A stretch of 64,000 nt of DNA, from assembly GCA_028345065.1 (NCBI GenBank), contig JAOMCN010000008.1:1-64000 (forward strand), written 5' to 3'. Source of the DNA: Rhodospirillales bacterium (GTDB lineage Bacteria > Pseudomonadota > Alphaproteobacteria > Rhodospirillales > UBA2165). The notes beneath the pieces were generated by a model, which was given only the letters and a program-made list of their open reading frames with translations, made no database searches and was not told where the DNA came from. Below are positions 54,915 through 63,544 of this stretch, piece after piece. The translations under genes and the position numbers were made by a program. Within the stretch, counting starts at the first letter, position 1, and each line of letters opens with the position of its first letter.

Positions 54915-55898
54915 ATGAGTGATTTCCCGGGACCACCGGATGACCCGAGCGACGCCGAGGCGGTTTTTACTGAATCCAAAACCTTTAAGGAATGCTTTAG
55001 GGCATTTGATCGTGGTGATGACGAAACGGCAGTTTTAAAACTAAAAGAGCTGGCCGGATCGGGATACGCCAAGGCGCAGCATCACCTGGCATTTATGTAC
55101 CGGGAAGGCTGGGAAACGGAGCAAAACGATGAGTTGGCATTCTATTGGTACAAACGTGCAGCCGAACAGGGGCACGTGAAAGCCCAGGTGGTCCTGGGTG
55201 ATTTGTATGAAAATGGAAAAGGAGTTGCCAGGAATTTTGAGAATGCGGCCCATTGGTACGGGAAGGCAGAAGAGGAGGGAGAGCCATACGCTGCGGCATC
55301 TCTGGCCCGGATGTACTGGTCCGGAAGGGGTGTCACCCAGGATCACAAAGAGGCTGTCAGGTTAATGCGTATGGCGGCAGACTTGGGTGTTCCCGATGCA
55401 CAGGTAGATCTGGGTAACGCCTATGTGCAGGGGCTGGGGGTCGGGAAAGATATTGAGGAAGCCCTATGGTATTACCGGGAAGCTGCTGAACTGGGCCATC
55501 AAAATGCCCAGTTCGCCCTGGGTACATTGTACCTTCTCGGAAAAGACGTGGAAAAGGATATTAGTTCGGCCATTGATTGGTATTACGGTGCTGCCGAGCA
55601 GGGTCATCTCGACGCATTGGGGACACTGGGTCGTCTTTACTTTGAAGGGAAGGATGTCGAACGGGATATACCCAAGACCCACATACTGTTCCTGACGGCT
55701 CGTATGCTGGGGAGCGAAGGTGCAGATTTATTCGTTGAAGAGTTAGAGAAGGAACTGCCGAAGTGCGTTGTGCGAGAAAACCGGTTACTCGTGTATCATT
55801 GGTTAAACCGCAACTTTCAATTACTTGTACCCGGTGAAGCAGGGTTATGGGGAACCCAGGAATTTATATTATGGGGAAGGGCGAATGTTAAGATTTGA
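54915..55898 (+). CDS. Sel1-repeat protein
   Basis: A 327-residue cytoplasmic protein with six Sel1-like repeats of 36 residues, e.g. GHVKAQVVLGDLYENGKGVA, GVPDAQVDLGNAYVQGLGVG and GHQNAQFALGTLYLLGKDVE. No signal peptide is present, since MSDFPGPPDDPSDAEA is hydrophilic. Sel1 proteins act as scaffolds for interacting proteins, and are frequent in defence and effector loci. The start after GGAAAGG is preferred to an ATG ten codons earlier. The ADP-ribosylglycohydrolase gene follows at 37 bases. Confidence 0.82.
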   Translation: MSDFPGPPDDPSDAEAVFTESKTFKECFRAFDRGDDETAVLKLKELAGSGYAKAQHHLAFMYREGWETEQNDELAFYWYKRAAEQGHVKAQVVLGDLYENGKGVARNFENAAHWYGKAEEEGEPYAAASLARMYWSGRGVTQDHKEAVRLMRMAADLGVPDAQVDLGNAYVQGLGVGKDIEEALWYYREAAELGHQNAQFALGTLYLLGKDVEKDISSAIDWYYGAAEQGHLDALGTLGRLYFEGKDVERDIPKTHILFLTARMLGSEGADLFVEELEKELPKCVVRENRLLVYHWLNRNFQLLVPGEAGLWGTQEFILWGRANVKI

Positions 55899-55935
55899 GG
55901 TTTCAGATACTGAACCTCCCGTAGAGGTTGAGTAG

Positions 55936-56712
55936 ATGCTGGGAGCGATTGCCGGTGATGTGATCGGAAGCCGTTTTGAGTTCAACAATCATCGAAGCCG
56001 GGATTTTGAGTTATTTCTTGGTGATAGCTCTTTTTTTACCGATGACACAGCCTTGACCGTCGCAACTGCGAAATGGTTGCTTGGGAATGACGACCTTGCC
56101 GCGGTGATTATTGAGTTTTTTAATCGCTATCCGCACTTATCGTATGGTGGTAGTTTTTACAATTGGGCAAGAAGTGGGGGTGGTGAACCGTACAACAGTT
56201 ATGGAAATGGATCTGCCATGCGGGTTAGCCCTGTTGCTTATGCTGCCCGTGACGAGCAGGACTGTTTAGCACTTGCCGAGGAAAGTGCTGCAGTCACTCA
56301 TAGTCATCCGGAAGGAATTAAGGGTGCACAGGCAACGGCTTGGGCGACTTGGACAGCATTACAGGGACAGTCTGCTGATATTATCAGAACTGAAATAGAG
56401 AAGCGTTTTAAATATGATCTTCACCGGGACTGGTTCTCGGGTTATGAATTTGATGTGACTTGCCAGGGAACGGTGCCTCCAGCATTGATCTGCGCCCTGG
56501 GTGCGACGGATTATGAAGACTTTATAAGACAAGCTGTATCAATCGGGGGCGATACGGATACGATTTGTGCTATAGGCGGAGCAGTAGCGGCAGCACTATA
56601 TGAAATTCCAGACACAATTATATCCGAAACAAAGGCGCGACTGGATACCTTCCTCCTTGACATAATCGACCAATTTGAAAAACGATTTATCAGGAGGGTA
56701 GCTGATTTGTAA
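55936..56712 (+). CDS. ADP-ribosylglycohydrolase (DraG-like)
   Basis: A 258-residue enzyme with GAIAGDVIGSRFEF at its start, the metal-binding T35-D36-D37-T38 in FTDDTALT and GGDTDTICAIGG near the end, all hallmarks of DraG-family hydrolases. It removes ADP-ribose from proteins or nucleic acids. A matching ADP-ribosyltransferase is not visible. It may act as an immunity or reset factor for a toxin. Confidence 0.88.
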   Translation: MLGAIAGDVIGSRFEFNNHRSRDFELFLGDSSFFTDDTALTVATAKWLLGNDDLAAVIIEFFNRYPHLSYGGSFYNWARSGGGEPYNSYGNGSAMRVSPVAYAARDEQDCLALAEESAAVTHSHPEGIKGAQATAWATWTALQGQSADIIRTEIEKRFKYDLHRDWFSGYEFDVTCQGTVPPALICALGATDYEDFIRQAVSIGGDTDTICAIGGAVAAALYEIPDTIISETKARLDTFLLDIIDQFEKRFIRRVADL

Positions 56713-56732
56713 AAGGTCACATACTAGAACTG

Positions 56733-57332
56733 TTGGTATTGGACTGGTTTAGCAGGTGGTGGTATCGTTTAGAAATGAAACATCTGCTGCCAGTTCTGAT
56801 TGCAGGGTTGATCATATTGGTCCTGCCCACCAATGGACTTGCGTTGGATACATTAGGTACAGGTGGGTTACAATATGGCATTTTGGTCTGGTTTGTCATT
56901 TGTCTAGTCCCAGGCACTGGGATCGTTTTAGAAAGAACCGATATTAGGATGGGACGTCGGGACCTTTGGAGTTGGTGCGTTGGAGGTTCTCTGGTCTTTA
57001 TAATATTTCCAGCATTTTATTTATATTTTGCTGATCCCGCCCTTTTTAGTATTAGATATGTGATCATAGGTGGTTTTGTCACTTACCCTTACTGGCTTAA
57101 TTATATGTTTATTAAAGTTCACCCCTCCGAATTTTATATAGGTCTTATTGTAACATTTCCCTACGTTTATATATTCTATAGAAGATTGGTCCGCCGCGCT
57201 CGAGATGCGGGTTTAGGCAAAGGCATTGTGATTTTAGGCTTAGTCCCAATTTTAAATATGGTTATTATTACAATTCTCTTATTTAAAAAAAGTAAGCCTG
57301 TTAAAACAGAAATCCCCAACACCACCAGTTAG
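56733..57332 (+). CDS. DUF805-like membrane protein
   Basis: A 199-residue protein with about five hydrophobic segments and a loop RRLVRRARDAGLGKGIVILG near the C-terminus, like the charged loop of DUF805. It starts at TTG or, with 14 residues fewer, at the ATG of MKHLLPVLIAG. Function unknown; it may be part of the Sel1/DraG unit. Confidence 0.55.
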   Translation: MVLDWFSRWWYRLEMKHLLPVLIAGLIILVLPTNGLALDTLGTGGLQYGILVWFVICLVPGTGIVLERTDIRMGRRDLWSWCVGGSLVFIIFPAFYLYFADPALFSIRYVIIGGFVTYPYWLNYMFIKVHPSEFYIGLIVTFPYVYIFYRRLVRRARDAGLGKGIVILGLVPILNMVIITILLFKKSKPVKTEIPNTTS

Positions 57333-57386
57333 ACCCGTGCCCTTCCCCCTGCCGAGATCAAAGTAACTGTAGAGTCTGAGAAAACG

Positions 57387-58106
57387 ATGACTGCCAAGCA
57401 ACAATACAACGCATTTACGAGCGTTTTGAATGCAGCTTTAGGACCTTGCCCCTCTTTGTTAAATGGCGCGTGTCGCGATTTTGTGACCTGGGATCCGCAC
57501 CGGGGACAGGTGCCACGAGGCTGGTGGGGTGGACTTGGATCAACAGAAGAAATTGAACTGGTCATAGTTCTAGGAGAGCCATCCCTGAATACCCAGCCCG
57601 GTGAAAGCTATGGAGAATTTCCTACGGTGGCAGAGGTTTCTGGCTTCATAAATGGGTTATACCAAAATGTATTTCCGACAAAACCGCTAGGTACGGAGCT
57701 CCCAAGTGAAAGGGGAAGCGTTCACTACAATGTTATGCTTCTTCTCCAAATGTGTTTTGGCGAGGATCATTCTTTAGATGAATTAGCAAAACGGACATGG
57801 GTAACACAGGCCGTGCTATGCAGCGTGAAAAAAGGCACACTGCGGAGACACCACACCTCGGTACGCCAAACCTGTTGGCGAAAATATCTCAGGATGCAAT
57901 TAGATCTGGTGCCTGACGCCTTTATTATCCCCATGGGAAACAAGGCGAGAGACGCTGTCTCTTTTGTGGCACCCTCGAGACGCACACCATCCATAAACGT
58001 CATGGCGGCCGCAAGACCCTCGGCCAGTTCGCGCAGGAAGGATTCTCTTCAATCGTGGGAACATGCGGCAAGAGAATTTCGTCTCTGGAAAAATGCGGGT
58101 AGTTAG
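57387..58106 (+). CDS. Uracil-DNA-glycosylase-superfamily-like protein
   Basis: A 239-residue protein. VLGEPSLN (61-68) resembles UDG motif A (GEAPG-type), YNVMLLLQMCFG is a typical helix, and the C-terminal AARPSA (208-213) sits where UDGs have the HPSP loop, with R in place of H. IPMGNKARDAV between them matches the LG.A..A helix. If so it recognises a base lesion or modified base in DNA. I regard it as a divergent member, possibly without glycosylase activity. Confidence 0.5.
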   Translation: MTAKQQYNAFTSVLNAALGPCPSLLNGACRDFVTWDPHRGQVPRGWWGGLGSTEEIELVIVLGEPSLNTQPGESYGEFPTVAEVSGFINGLYQNVFPTKPLGTELPSERGSVHYNVMLLLQMCFGEDHSLDELAKRTWVTQAVLCSVKKGTLRRHHTSVRQTCWRKYLRMQLDLVPDAFIIPMGNKARDAVSFVAPSRRTPSINVMAAARPSASSRRKDSLQSWEHAAREFRLWKNAGS

Positions 58107-58389
58107 CTGGTAAGAGTTGAGACATTCAACGAGAAAGCCAAAAGGCGTTCGCCTTACGCCGTATGGGATGAGGATCTTTATATATGCCTTTACCGAGGAT
58201 TCGTCCGTCTGGTACCCCAAACTAAATGGCAGGGCTAAAAATAGACCAAAAGTCTTCTCTCAATTTCTACGGCTGTTGAAGCGGAAGACTGTCTCAACAC
58301 CCTTTGCCTGTAGAGTTTGCATGGATTTTGTGCAACGATGCTCGTTTATTTGGCGGATCTTTGTTAATGAGGAACTAGGCGAAGGTAAA

Positions 58390-59616
58390 ATGAAACCAAA
58401 GAATATCGATGCTCTTCAGGATCATCTTCCTGATGTTTTTAATCGAAAATCTCTTCCCGAGGACTGGGATGACGACGTCATCGTTATTCCGGTCGATCAA
58501 CTTGATGATGATAACCCTATTGACGAAACTTTGTATCCTGACTTTGAAGACGACCCTTTAACCGACCCGTCTCAAATTCCGGAGATCCTTGATGGGGTTT
58601 TAAGTTATCCCGACGATTTCCCCCCGGTTTCCTATGACGAAGTTTCCGGCGTAGCTGATGATCTTCGTGGAAAAATCGGGGGAGATTTTCCGGGAAGTCC
58701 AGGAGGTCTAGTAGGCGCGCCGGTACCCAGCACAGACACTTTGGGATTTTACCTTCCTTGGCATGAATTCAATACTGACGACTGGGGTATATATGTGATT
58801 GGTGAAGGAATTGACTCTCTAGGAAAAGATATTCACCAAATAACCCGTGGCTATCTGACCCTCAGTCAAAGTTGCCGCATAGCGAAGGGGTTCATATTCC
58901 ACCACGAAGCATTTCACAATGTTGTCGAAACCTTTGCAGCCCAAACCGAAATTTCTCATCGAACACCTTGTTATATCAGCGGGTTTCGAAAGCTTTATAA
59001 AACGGGATTCGCAAAAGGCTTAATGCATGAAGAGGGGATGGCAAACGCATATAGCTACGCCAAAATAGACACCGGCGCCTTTAAAAATATAAAGGATCTA
59101 TCCATCCGTCGCGCAAAAAAACAACTGGCATTACACGCACTTCGCATAATTATTCAAAGATCCCCGCCACCATACGATACGGCTGCAAAACTTCTCAAGC
59201 GGGCCCCATTTAAAAAAACGAGGAACCAATTCCAAGAAGAAGCTTTACAGACAAGCCTCCCCTCACTGATTGGCCTTCCACCGGACGCGTGGGAGGTGGC
59301 ACTGTTTTCCATGAGTCCTTCTCTGCGACGGAATGGACATTTCACATATGTAATTTCGCGAAATTCCAAATTAGCACATCGATCAAAGCTGTCGGTCTTC
59401 TACCTCAAAAGACGCCCGTTTTTAAAACAATTGGGGAAAGTCACTGGCGGGCAAGAGATAACGGCAGGCGGAAAACATCCCAGAAAATGGGTCACGCCCG
59501 GCGGATGGAAAGTGCCACTGCCCTATCACGGCAAGGAAATCGCGAGAGGAACCGCTCAAAAAATTCTAAAGGACTTAGGCGTTTCAGGACGCCTTGATGA
59601 CTTCATGAACCTCTGA
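58390..59616 (+). CDS. Putative HEXXH metallopeptidase with HicA-like C-terminal domain
   Basis: A 408-residue protein. The start at MKPKN follows AGGCGAAGG; an upstream extension is possible but looks non-coding. The first 110 residues are acidic and proline-rich (PEDWDDDVIVIPVDQLDDDN). A zinc-peptidase motif is H172-E173-A-F-H176, and HEEGMANAY (213-221) supplies the likely third ligand E215, as in gluzincins. The last 65 residues (AGGKHPRKWV, then GWKVPLPYHGKEIARGTAQK) match the HicA toxin pattern (GSHH..., vP.HG.kEi..GTl..Il). Together this suggests an internally controlled toxin. Confidence 0.6.
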   Translation: MKPKNIDALQDHLPDVFNRKSLPEDWDDDVIVIPVDQLDDDNPIDETLYPDFEDDPLTDPSQIPEILDGVLSYPDDFPPVSYDEVSGVADDLRGKIGGDFPGSPGGLVGAPVPSTDTLGFYLPWHEFNTDDWGIYVIGEGIDSLGKDIHQITRGYLTLSQSCRIAKGFIFHHEAFHNVVETFAAQTEISHRTPCYISGFRKLYKTGFAKGLMHEEGMANAYSYAKIDTGAFKNIKDLSIRRAKKQLALHALRIIIQRSPPPYDTAAKLLKRAPFKKTRNQFQEEALQTSLPSLIGLPPDAWEVALFSMSPSLRRNGHFTYVISRNSKLAHRSKLSVFYLKRRPFLKQLGKVTGGQEITAGGKHPRKWVTPGGWKVPLPYHGKEIARGTAQKILKDLGVSGRLDDFMNL

Positions 59617-59731
59617 GCAACTATTTACTACTTCCCGGAGAAGTAGCTCGTCGGTTAGGTAAAGACCGGTCGTCCCCTTCGGTCACACTTCTGTCACACT
59701 TTGGTCCCGGTTCCCGCCCGGCGGGGTATTC

Positions 59732-59766
59732 AAAAAACCATTTGCCCCGGTTCTCAAACCGGGGCA
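59732..59766 (-). terminator. Rho-independent terminator of tRNA-Lys
   Basis: Read leftward: the 10-bp stem TGCCCCGGTT/AACCGGGGCA (59766-59757 and 59752-59743) with a four-base loop, then six T's at 59737-59732. It lies just downstream of tRNA-Lys on the same strand. Confidence 0.7.
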
Positions 59767-59814
59767 GAATGTCTTTATTACGTTGGTTTCCGGGGGTTTT
59801 CCCGGGGAAAAGAT

Positions 59815-59890
<76 letters not shown>

Positions 59891-59960
59891 CCATTGCTTG
59901 CTCCACTAGAATACCTTAAAATGGAAGAGGTATATAGCAATCTACTGAATTCTTTCAAGA

Positions 59961-61106
59961 TTATCTGTCCGCGGCACCGGGCCTGAGGGTAACGTCGCGA
60001 TTGATAAAAATACAGAGTATTAATCCGAAGCCAATCATGTTCGTCAACAAAGATGTGCCGCCATAGGAAACTAGTGGTAACGGCATTCCTACCACTGGTA
60101 ATAATCCCATAACCATCGCGATGTTAACAAAAAAATTAAGAAAGAATACCATTGTAATTCCCATACCAACCAAACGCCCAAAATGGTGGCGGCATCGGAG
60201 TGAAATCGCAAATCCATAAATCATAATCAGAAAATAAAGACCTAATAAGACCAATCCCCCAATTAGGCCAAACTCCTCAGCGAGCATAGTAAATATAAAA
60301 TCGGTGTGTTTTTCAGGAAGAAAACTGAGGTGGCTTTGACTACCTGCCAGAAATCCCTTACCAGAAAGGCCGCCCGATCCAAGAGCAATTTTTGATTGCA
60401 TCACATGGTATCCCGCGCCGAGAGGGTCCTGCTCCGGTCGGAGGTAAATCAATACACGAGCTTTTTGATAGTCGAGGAGTACAAAATTCCAAATAGGCAC
60501 AATGGAAGCTATTCCCGCAATAGCACCAGTAATAAAAATCCACATTCGAACAGCGGCCAAAAAGAAGACAGCAATACCACTCGCACCCAATAGAATAGCC
60601 GTTCCTAGATCTGGCTGGAATAAAATAAGTGTTGTAGGGGCAGCTAAGAGGATAACGGGGAATATCAAATATGAGAGGCGCTCAACATCTTCCATTCGGC
60701 TTGCGTAAAAATATCGGGCCAAAGCCAATATGATAACCACTTTCATTAATTCCGAAGGCTGTAGCGACATAAATCCAAGATCAACCCAACGCTTCGCCCC
60801 CATACCTGTAGCCCCAAAGAATTCCACAACAATCAACAGTCCAAGACATGCTAGGTAGACGACGTAAGCGTAACGGAGCCAAAAGTGAATACTGCTTACC
60901 GCTATCAGAAGCATAACTACCAAGCCAATAGAAAAGCGGATCATTTGCCGGTAGGCCCACGGCTCAATATTGCCGTTGGCTGCTGAATATAGCATCACAA
61001 AACCAATTGAAGCTGTGGAGGTAATTAACAAAACTAACGACCAATTAAGCTGCCAAATTTTCTCAGCTAACGTCAACTCTGGATCCCGATTTTTAGAAAA
61101 AAACAC
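59961..61106 (-). CDS. rodA: Rod shape-determining glycosyltransferase RodA
   Basis: A 381-residue polytopic membrane SEDS protein with about ten hydrophobic segments. It has GAKRWVDLGFMSLQPSELMK, and VGMGLPLPVSYGG-like residues (PLVSYGGTSLLTNM) near the C-terminus, as in RodA. RodA polymerises lipid II glycan for elongation, together with PBP2. It follows the PBP2 gene by three bases, in the standard mreC-mreD-mrdA-rodA order. Confidence 0.92.
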   Translation of the reverse strand: MFFSKNRDPELTLAEKIWQLNWSLVLLITSTASIGFVMLYSAANGNIEPWAYRQMIRFSIGLVVMLLIAVSSIHFWLRYAYVVYLACLGLLIVVEFFGATGMGAKRWVDLGFMSLQPSELMKVVIILALARYFYASRMEDVERLSYLIFPVILLAAPTTLILFQPDLGTAILLGASGIAVFFLAAVRMWIFITGAIAGIASIVPIWNFVLLDYQKARVLIYLRPEQDPLGAGYHVMQSKIALGSGGLSGKGFLAGSQSHLSFLPEKHTDFIFTMLAEEFGLIGGLVLLGLYFLIMIYGFAISLRCRHHFGRLVGMGITMVFFLNFFVNIAMVMGLLPVVGMPLPLVSYGGTSLLTNMIGFGLILCIFINRDVTLRPGAADR

Positions 61107-61110
61107 GCGT

Positions 61111-63027
61111 TTAGCCTTCCCTAAGGAATTTCTTTGCCGGAAATTCGGGCTCTAAGCGTACCTCTCTACGTTCCTGCATAGCACCTGAACCTGAATTAGG
61201 ATCACGTTTTTGAAGCTCTAACAGAATATCTCGGGCAACAGGAGCTGCTGTCGAAGCCCCGCTGCCTCCGTGCTCCATTATGACAGAAATCGCATACTTG
61301 GGTATTTTCAGCGGAGCATACCCAACAAAAAGAGCGTGATCACGTTCATGCCACGCGAGTTCTTCGTTCTTTAATACTCCACTTTCACGCTCAGCTTCAG
61401 ATATTCGTCTTACTTGAACGGTGCCTGTCTTTCCACCCATAAAAAATTCTGGCTCCTTTATTCTTGCTTTATAGGCAGTACCAAAAGGTGAATTAATTAC
61501 TGCCGACATTGCTTTTTTAACAAGTCCCAAGTGCGAAGCATGGACACCCATACTTTTAAAAGAAGGCGGTGTTGAATATTCTGGTGGTTTTCCGGCAAAT
61601 GGGACCACCGTTCGAGTCATCCAGGGTACTACTAAGCGGCCCCCATTAACTAATCGGGAAATCATGACCGCCATTTGCAGCGGTGTCGCCAGGATGAACC
61701 CTTGGCCTATCCCAGCAAGAAGGGTCTCGCCTTGTTGCCATTTTGAACCCTTTACATTTCTTTTCCACGCACGAGTGGGAACTAGTCCAGCTTTTTCACC
61801 AGGAAGCTCTATTTTAAACTTCTTGCCTAGACCTAAGCGCCGGGCCATAGCCGCGATGCGATCGATACCTGTCCTTAGCGCAATCTCATAAAAATATACA
61901 TCGCAGGATTGGGCGATAGCATTAAATAAATCCATATGACCATGCCCTTTAACCCTCCAACAATGGAAAAGAGTTTCTCCAAGTTCAACTTCGCCATTAC
62001 AGAAAACCCGGAAATTTTTGGAAATAACGCCTTTTTCAAGTGCCGCCAATGCAACAATCATCTTGAATACAGACCCCGGCGCATATTGCCCGGCAATAGC
62101 CTTATTGGTCAAAGGTGAGTGGGGATTAGAAATAAGTTGCTTCCATTCAACCTGGGATAGACCCTTGTTAAAAATGTTTGGATCAAAACTCGGCGTAGAG
62201 ACCAGTGCCAATACCTCACCCGTATGGATATCCATTACCACGGCGGATGCTGGACTTTCACCAAGACGCTTAGCCACAAATTTCTGGACTTCATTATCTA
62301 TCGTCAACCAGGCTTCACTTCCGTGTTGCCCTTCTATCCTGGAGAGTTCCCTAATTTCTCGGCCAAAAGCATTTACTTCGACTTGACTAGATCCACCCTT
62401 ACCGCGGAGAGCTACGTCGTGAACCTTTTCCATACCCGCTTTACCAACTCGGAAGCCAGGTAACTGCAAAAGCGGATCCCTGACCATTTCCTGCTCGGAC
62501 ACCATTCCAACATAGCCTAAAATCGAAGCTGAGGCCTTTCCATCCGGATAATACCGACTTTCACCCACATCTATCATTACGCCAGATAATTCTAACGCAT
62601 TTGCTTCAATTTGTGACACCTGTCGCCAACTTAAGTTTTCTCGAATAACGATATTAGAAAAACGTTTTCTGCGCTTTACTTCACGGGCAATACGCTTCTT
62701 TTCTCTGGCGCTAACATTTAAGATCTGAGACAGTGCAGCTATCGTAGTATTAACATTTAAAATATTTGCCGGCACCAGCAGTGCACGATAGTTCTGCTGG
62801 TTTACAGCCATTGGTCTCCCAAACCGATCCAAGATTCGCCCCCTTGGCGGTGCAAGAAGTTTCAAATTAATTCGATTGTCTTCAGCGAGTGTTTTATAAC
62901 GCTCCCCCTCCATAACCTGAAGTTGATACATCCGGCCAATCAGTCCGGACAAAAGGATGACGTTACCTCCTAATAACAATACTGCACGCCTGCTAAAGGC
63001 CTTGTACCTGTCATTGTCCCGGTGCAT
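61111..63027 (-). CDS. mrdA: Penicillin-binding protein 2
   Basis: A 638-residue class B transpeptidase with an N-terminal membrane anchor (AVLLLGGNVILLSGLI) and a pedestal domain. The catalytic serine is S319 in GSVFK (S-x-x-K), with SCD as the SxN element and KTGT near residue 530 as the third motif. It crosslinks murein in cell elongation and works with RodA. The stop of mreD overlaps its start. Confidence 0.92.
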   Translation of the reverse strand: MHRDNDRYKAFSRRAVLLLGGNVILLSGLIGRMYQLQVMEGERYKTLAEDNRINLKLLAPPRGRILDRFGRPMAVNQQNYRALLVPANILNVNTTIAALSQILNVSAREKKRIAREVKRRKRFSNIVIRENLSWRQVSQIEANALELSGVMIDVGESRYYPDGKASASILGYVGMVSEQEMVRDPLLQLPGFRVGKAGMEKVHDVALRGKGGSSQVEVNAFGREIRELSRIEGQHGSEAWLTIDNEVQKFVAKRLGESPASAVVMDIHTGEVLALVSTPSFDPNIFNKGLSQVEWKQLISNPHSPLTNKAIAGQYAPGSVFKMIVALAALEKGVISKNFRVFCNGEVELGETLFHCWRVKGHGHMDLFNAIAQSCDVYFYEIALRTGIDRIAAMARRLGLGKKFKIELPGEKAGLVPTRAWKRNVKGSKWQQGETLLAGIGQGFILATPLQMAVMISRLVNGGRLVVPWMTRTVVPFAGKPPEYSTPPSFKSMGVHASHLGLVKKAMSAVINSPFGTAYKARIKEPEFFMGGKTGTVQVRRISEAERESGVLKNEELAWHERDHALFVGYAPLKIPKYAISVIMEHGGSGASTAAPVARDILLELQKRDPNSGSGAMQERREVRLEPEFPAKKFLREG

Positions 63028-63544
63028 CTGGCTCCTGCCTAAAAAAAGCCTGCTGCAATCGGAGGGAAACCCAAGCTACGATTGGAAAAATACCAAAAGA
63101 TATAAGATATTGAAAAAATATTGATTGAAAATTCAATAAAGAGGCGTACCAAACGGATGCCACAAACCAGCTTTCTAAAGCCGCTCCCAAAGCAATGATC
63201 CCATAGCCTAACCAATAAACAAAAAATGACTTTCCTATAATAAAACGCCTTTGAGAGACTACAATTCCGTAAACACTCAAAAAGACTAAAATGTAAAGAC
63301 CAAGTGGTACACCAGAGAGTAGATCGTACAAAATTCCTAAAATGAAAACTGCCCAGAGTGGTAGTAACGTAGGCCGATAAATTGCCCAATGATAAATTGA
63401 TATAAGTGGAAATACCGGTGCTATTTCTGTGTACCCTGGAACACGAATTGGAATGATGCTAATTAACACGAGTATAAAAGTGAATATAAAAGGTATGGTT
63501 TCTTTGACCTTTTGGTCCACCTTCTGCCAAACTATGGTACTCAT
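63011..63544 (-). CDS. mreD: Rod shape-determining protein MreD
   Basis: A 177-residue membrane protein with about five or six hydrophobic segments, the size and shape of MreD. It overlaps mrdA by 17 bases and mreC by four bases. It helps MreC position the elongation machinery with PBP2. The ATG of MSTIVWQKVDQ overlaps the mreC stop. Confidence 0.85.
   Translation of the reverse strand: MSTIVWQKVDQKVKETIPFIFTFILVLISIIPIRVPGYTEIAPVFPLISIYHWAIYRPTLLPLWAVFILGILYDLLSGVPLGLYILVFLSVYGIVVSQRRFIIGKSFFVYWLGYGIIALGAALESWFVASVWYASLLNFQSIFFQYLISFGIFPIVAWVSLRLQQAFFRQEPDAPGQ

Larger units (their letters stand above)
40094..59814. mobile_element. Putative genomic island or satellite-like element next to tRNA-Lys
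   Basis: A 20-kb stretch of accessory genes lies between the HyuA gene and tRNA-Lys(CTT). It contains a P4-type primase-helicase, an AlpA-like regulator, many unknown and defence-like genes, AT-rich tracts and a truncated homing-type nuclease. No recombinase is visible and no second copy of the tRNA 3' end was found to its left. The tRNA is intact and followed by its own terminator. Boundaries are therefore inferred from gene content only. Confidence 0.55.

Noticed and set aside
40094-59814. Search for an integrase and for CRISPR arrays
   Set aside because: No tyrosine or serine recombinase motif and no regularly spaced repeat array with spacers was seen in this region or the rest of the window.
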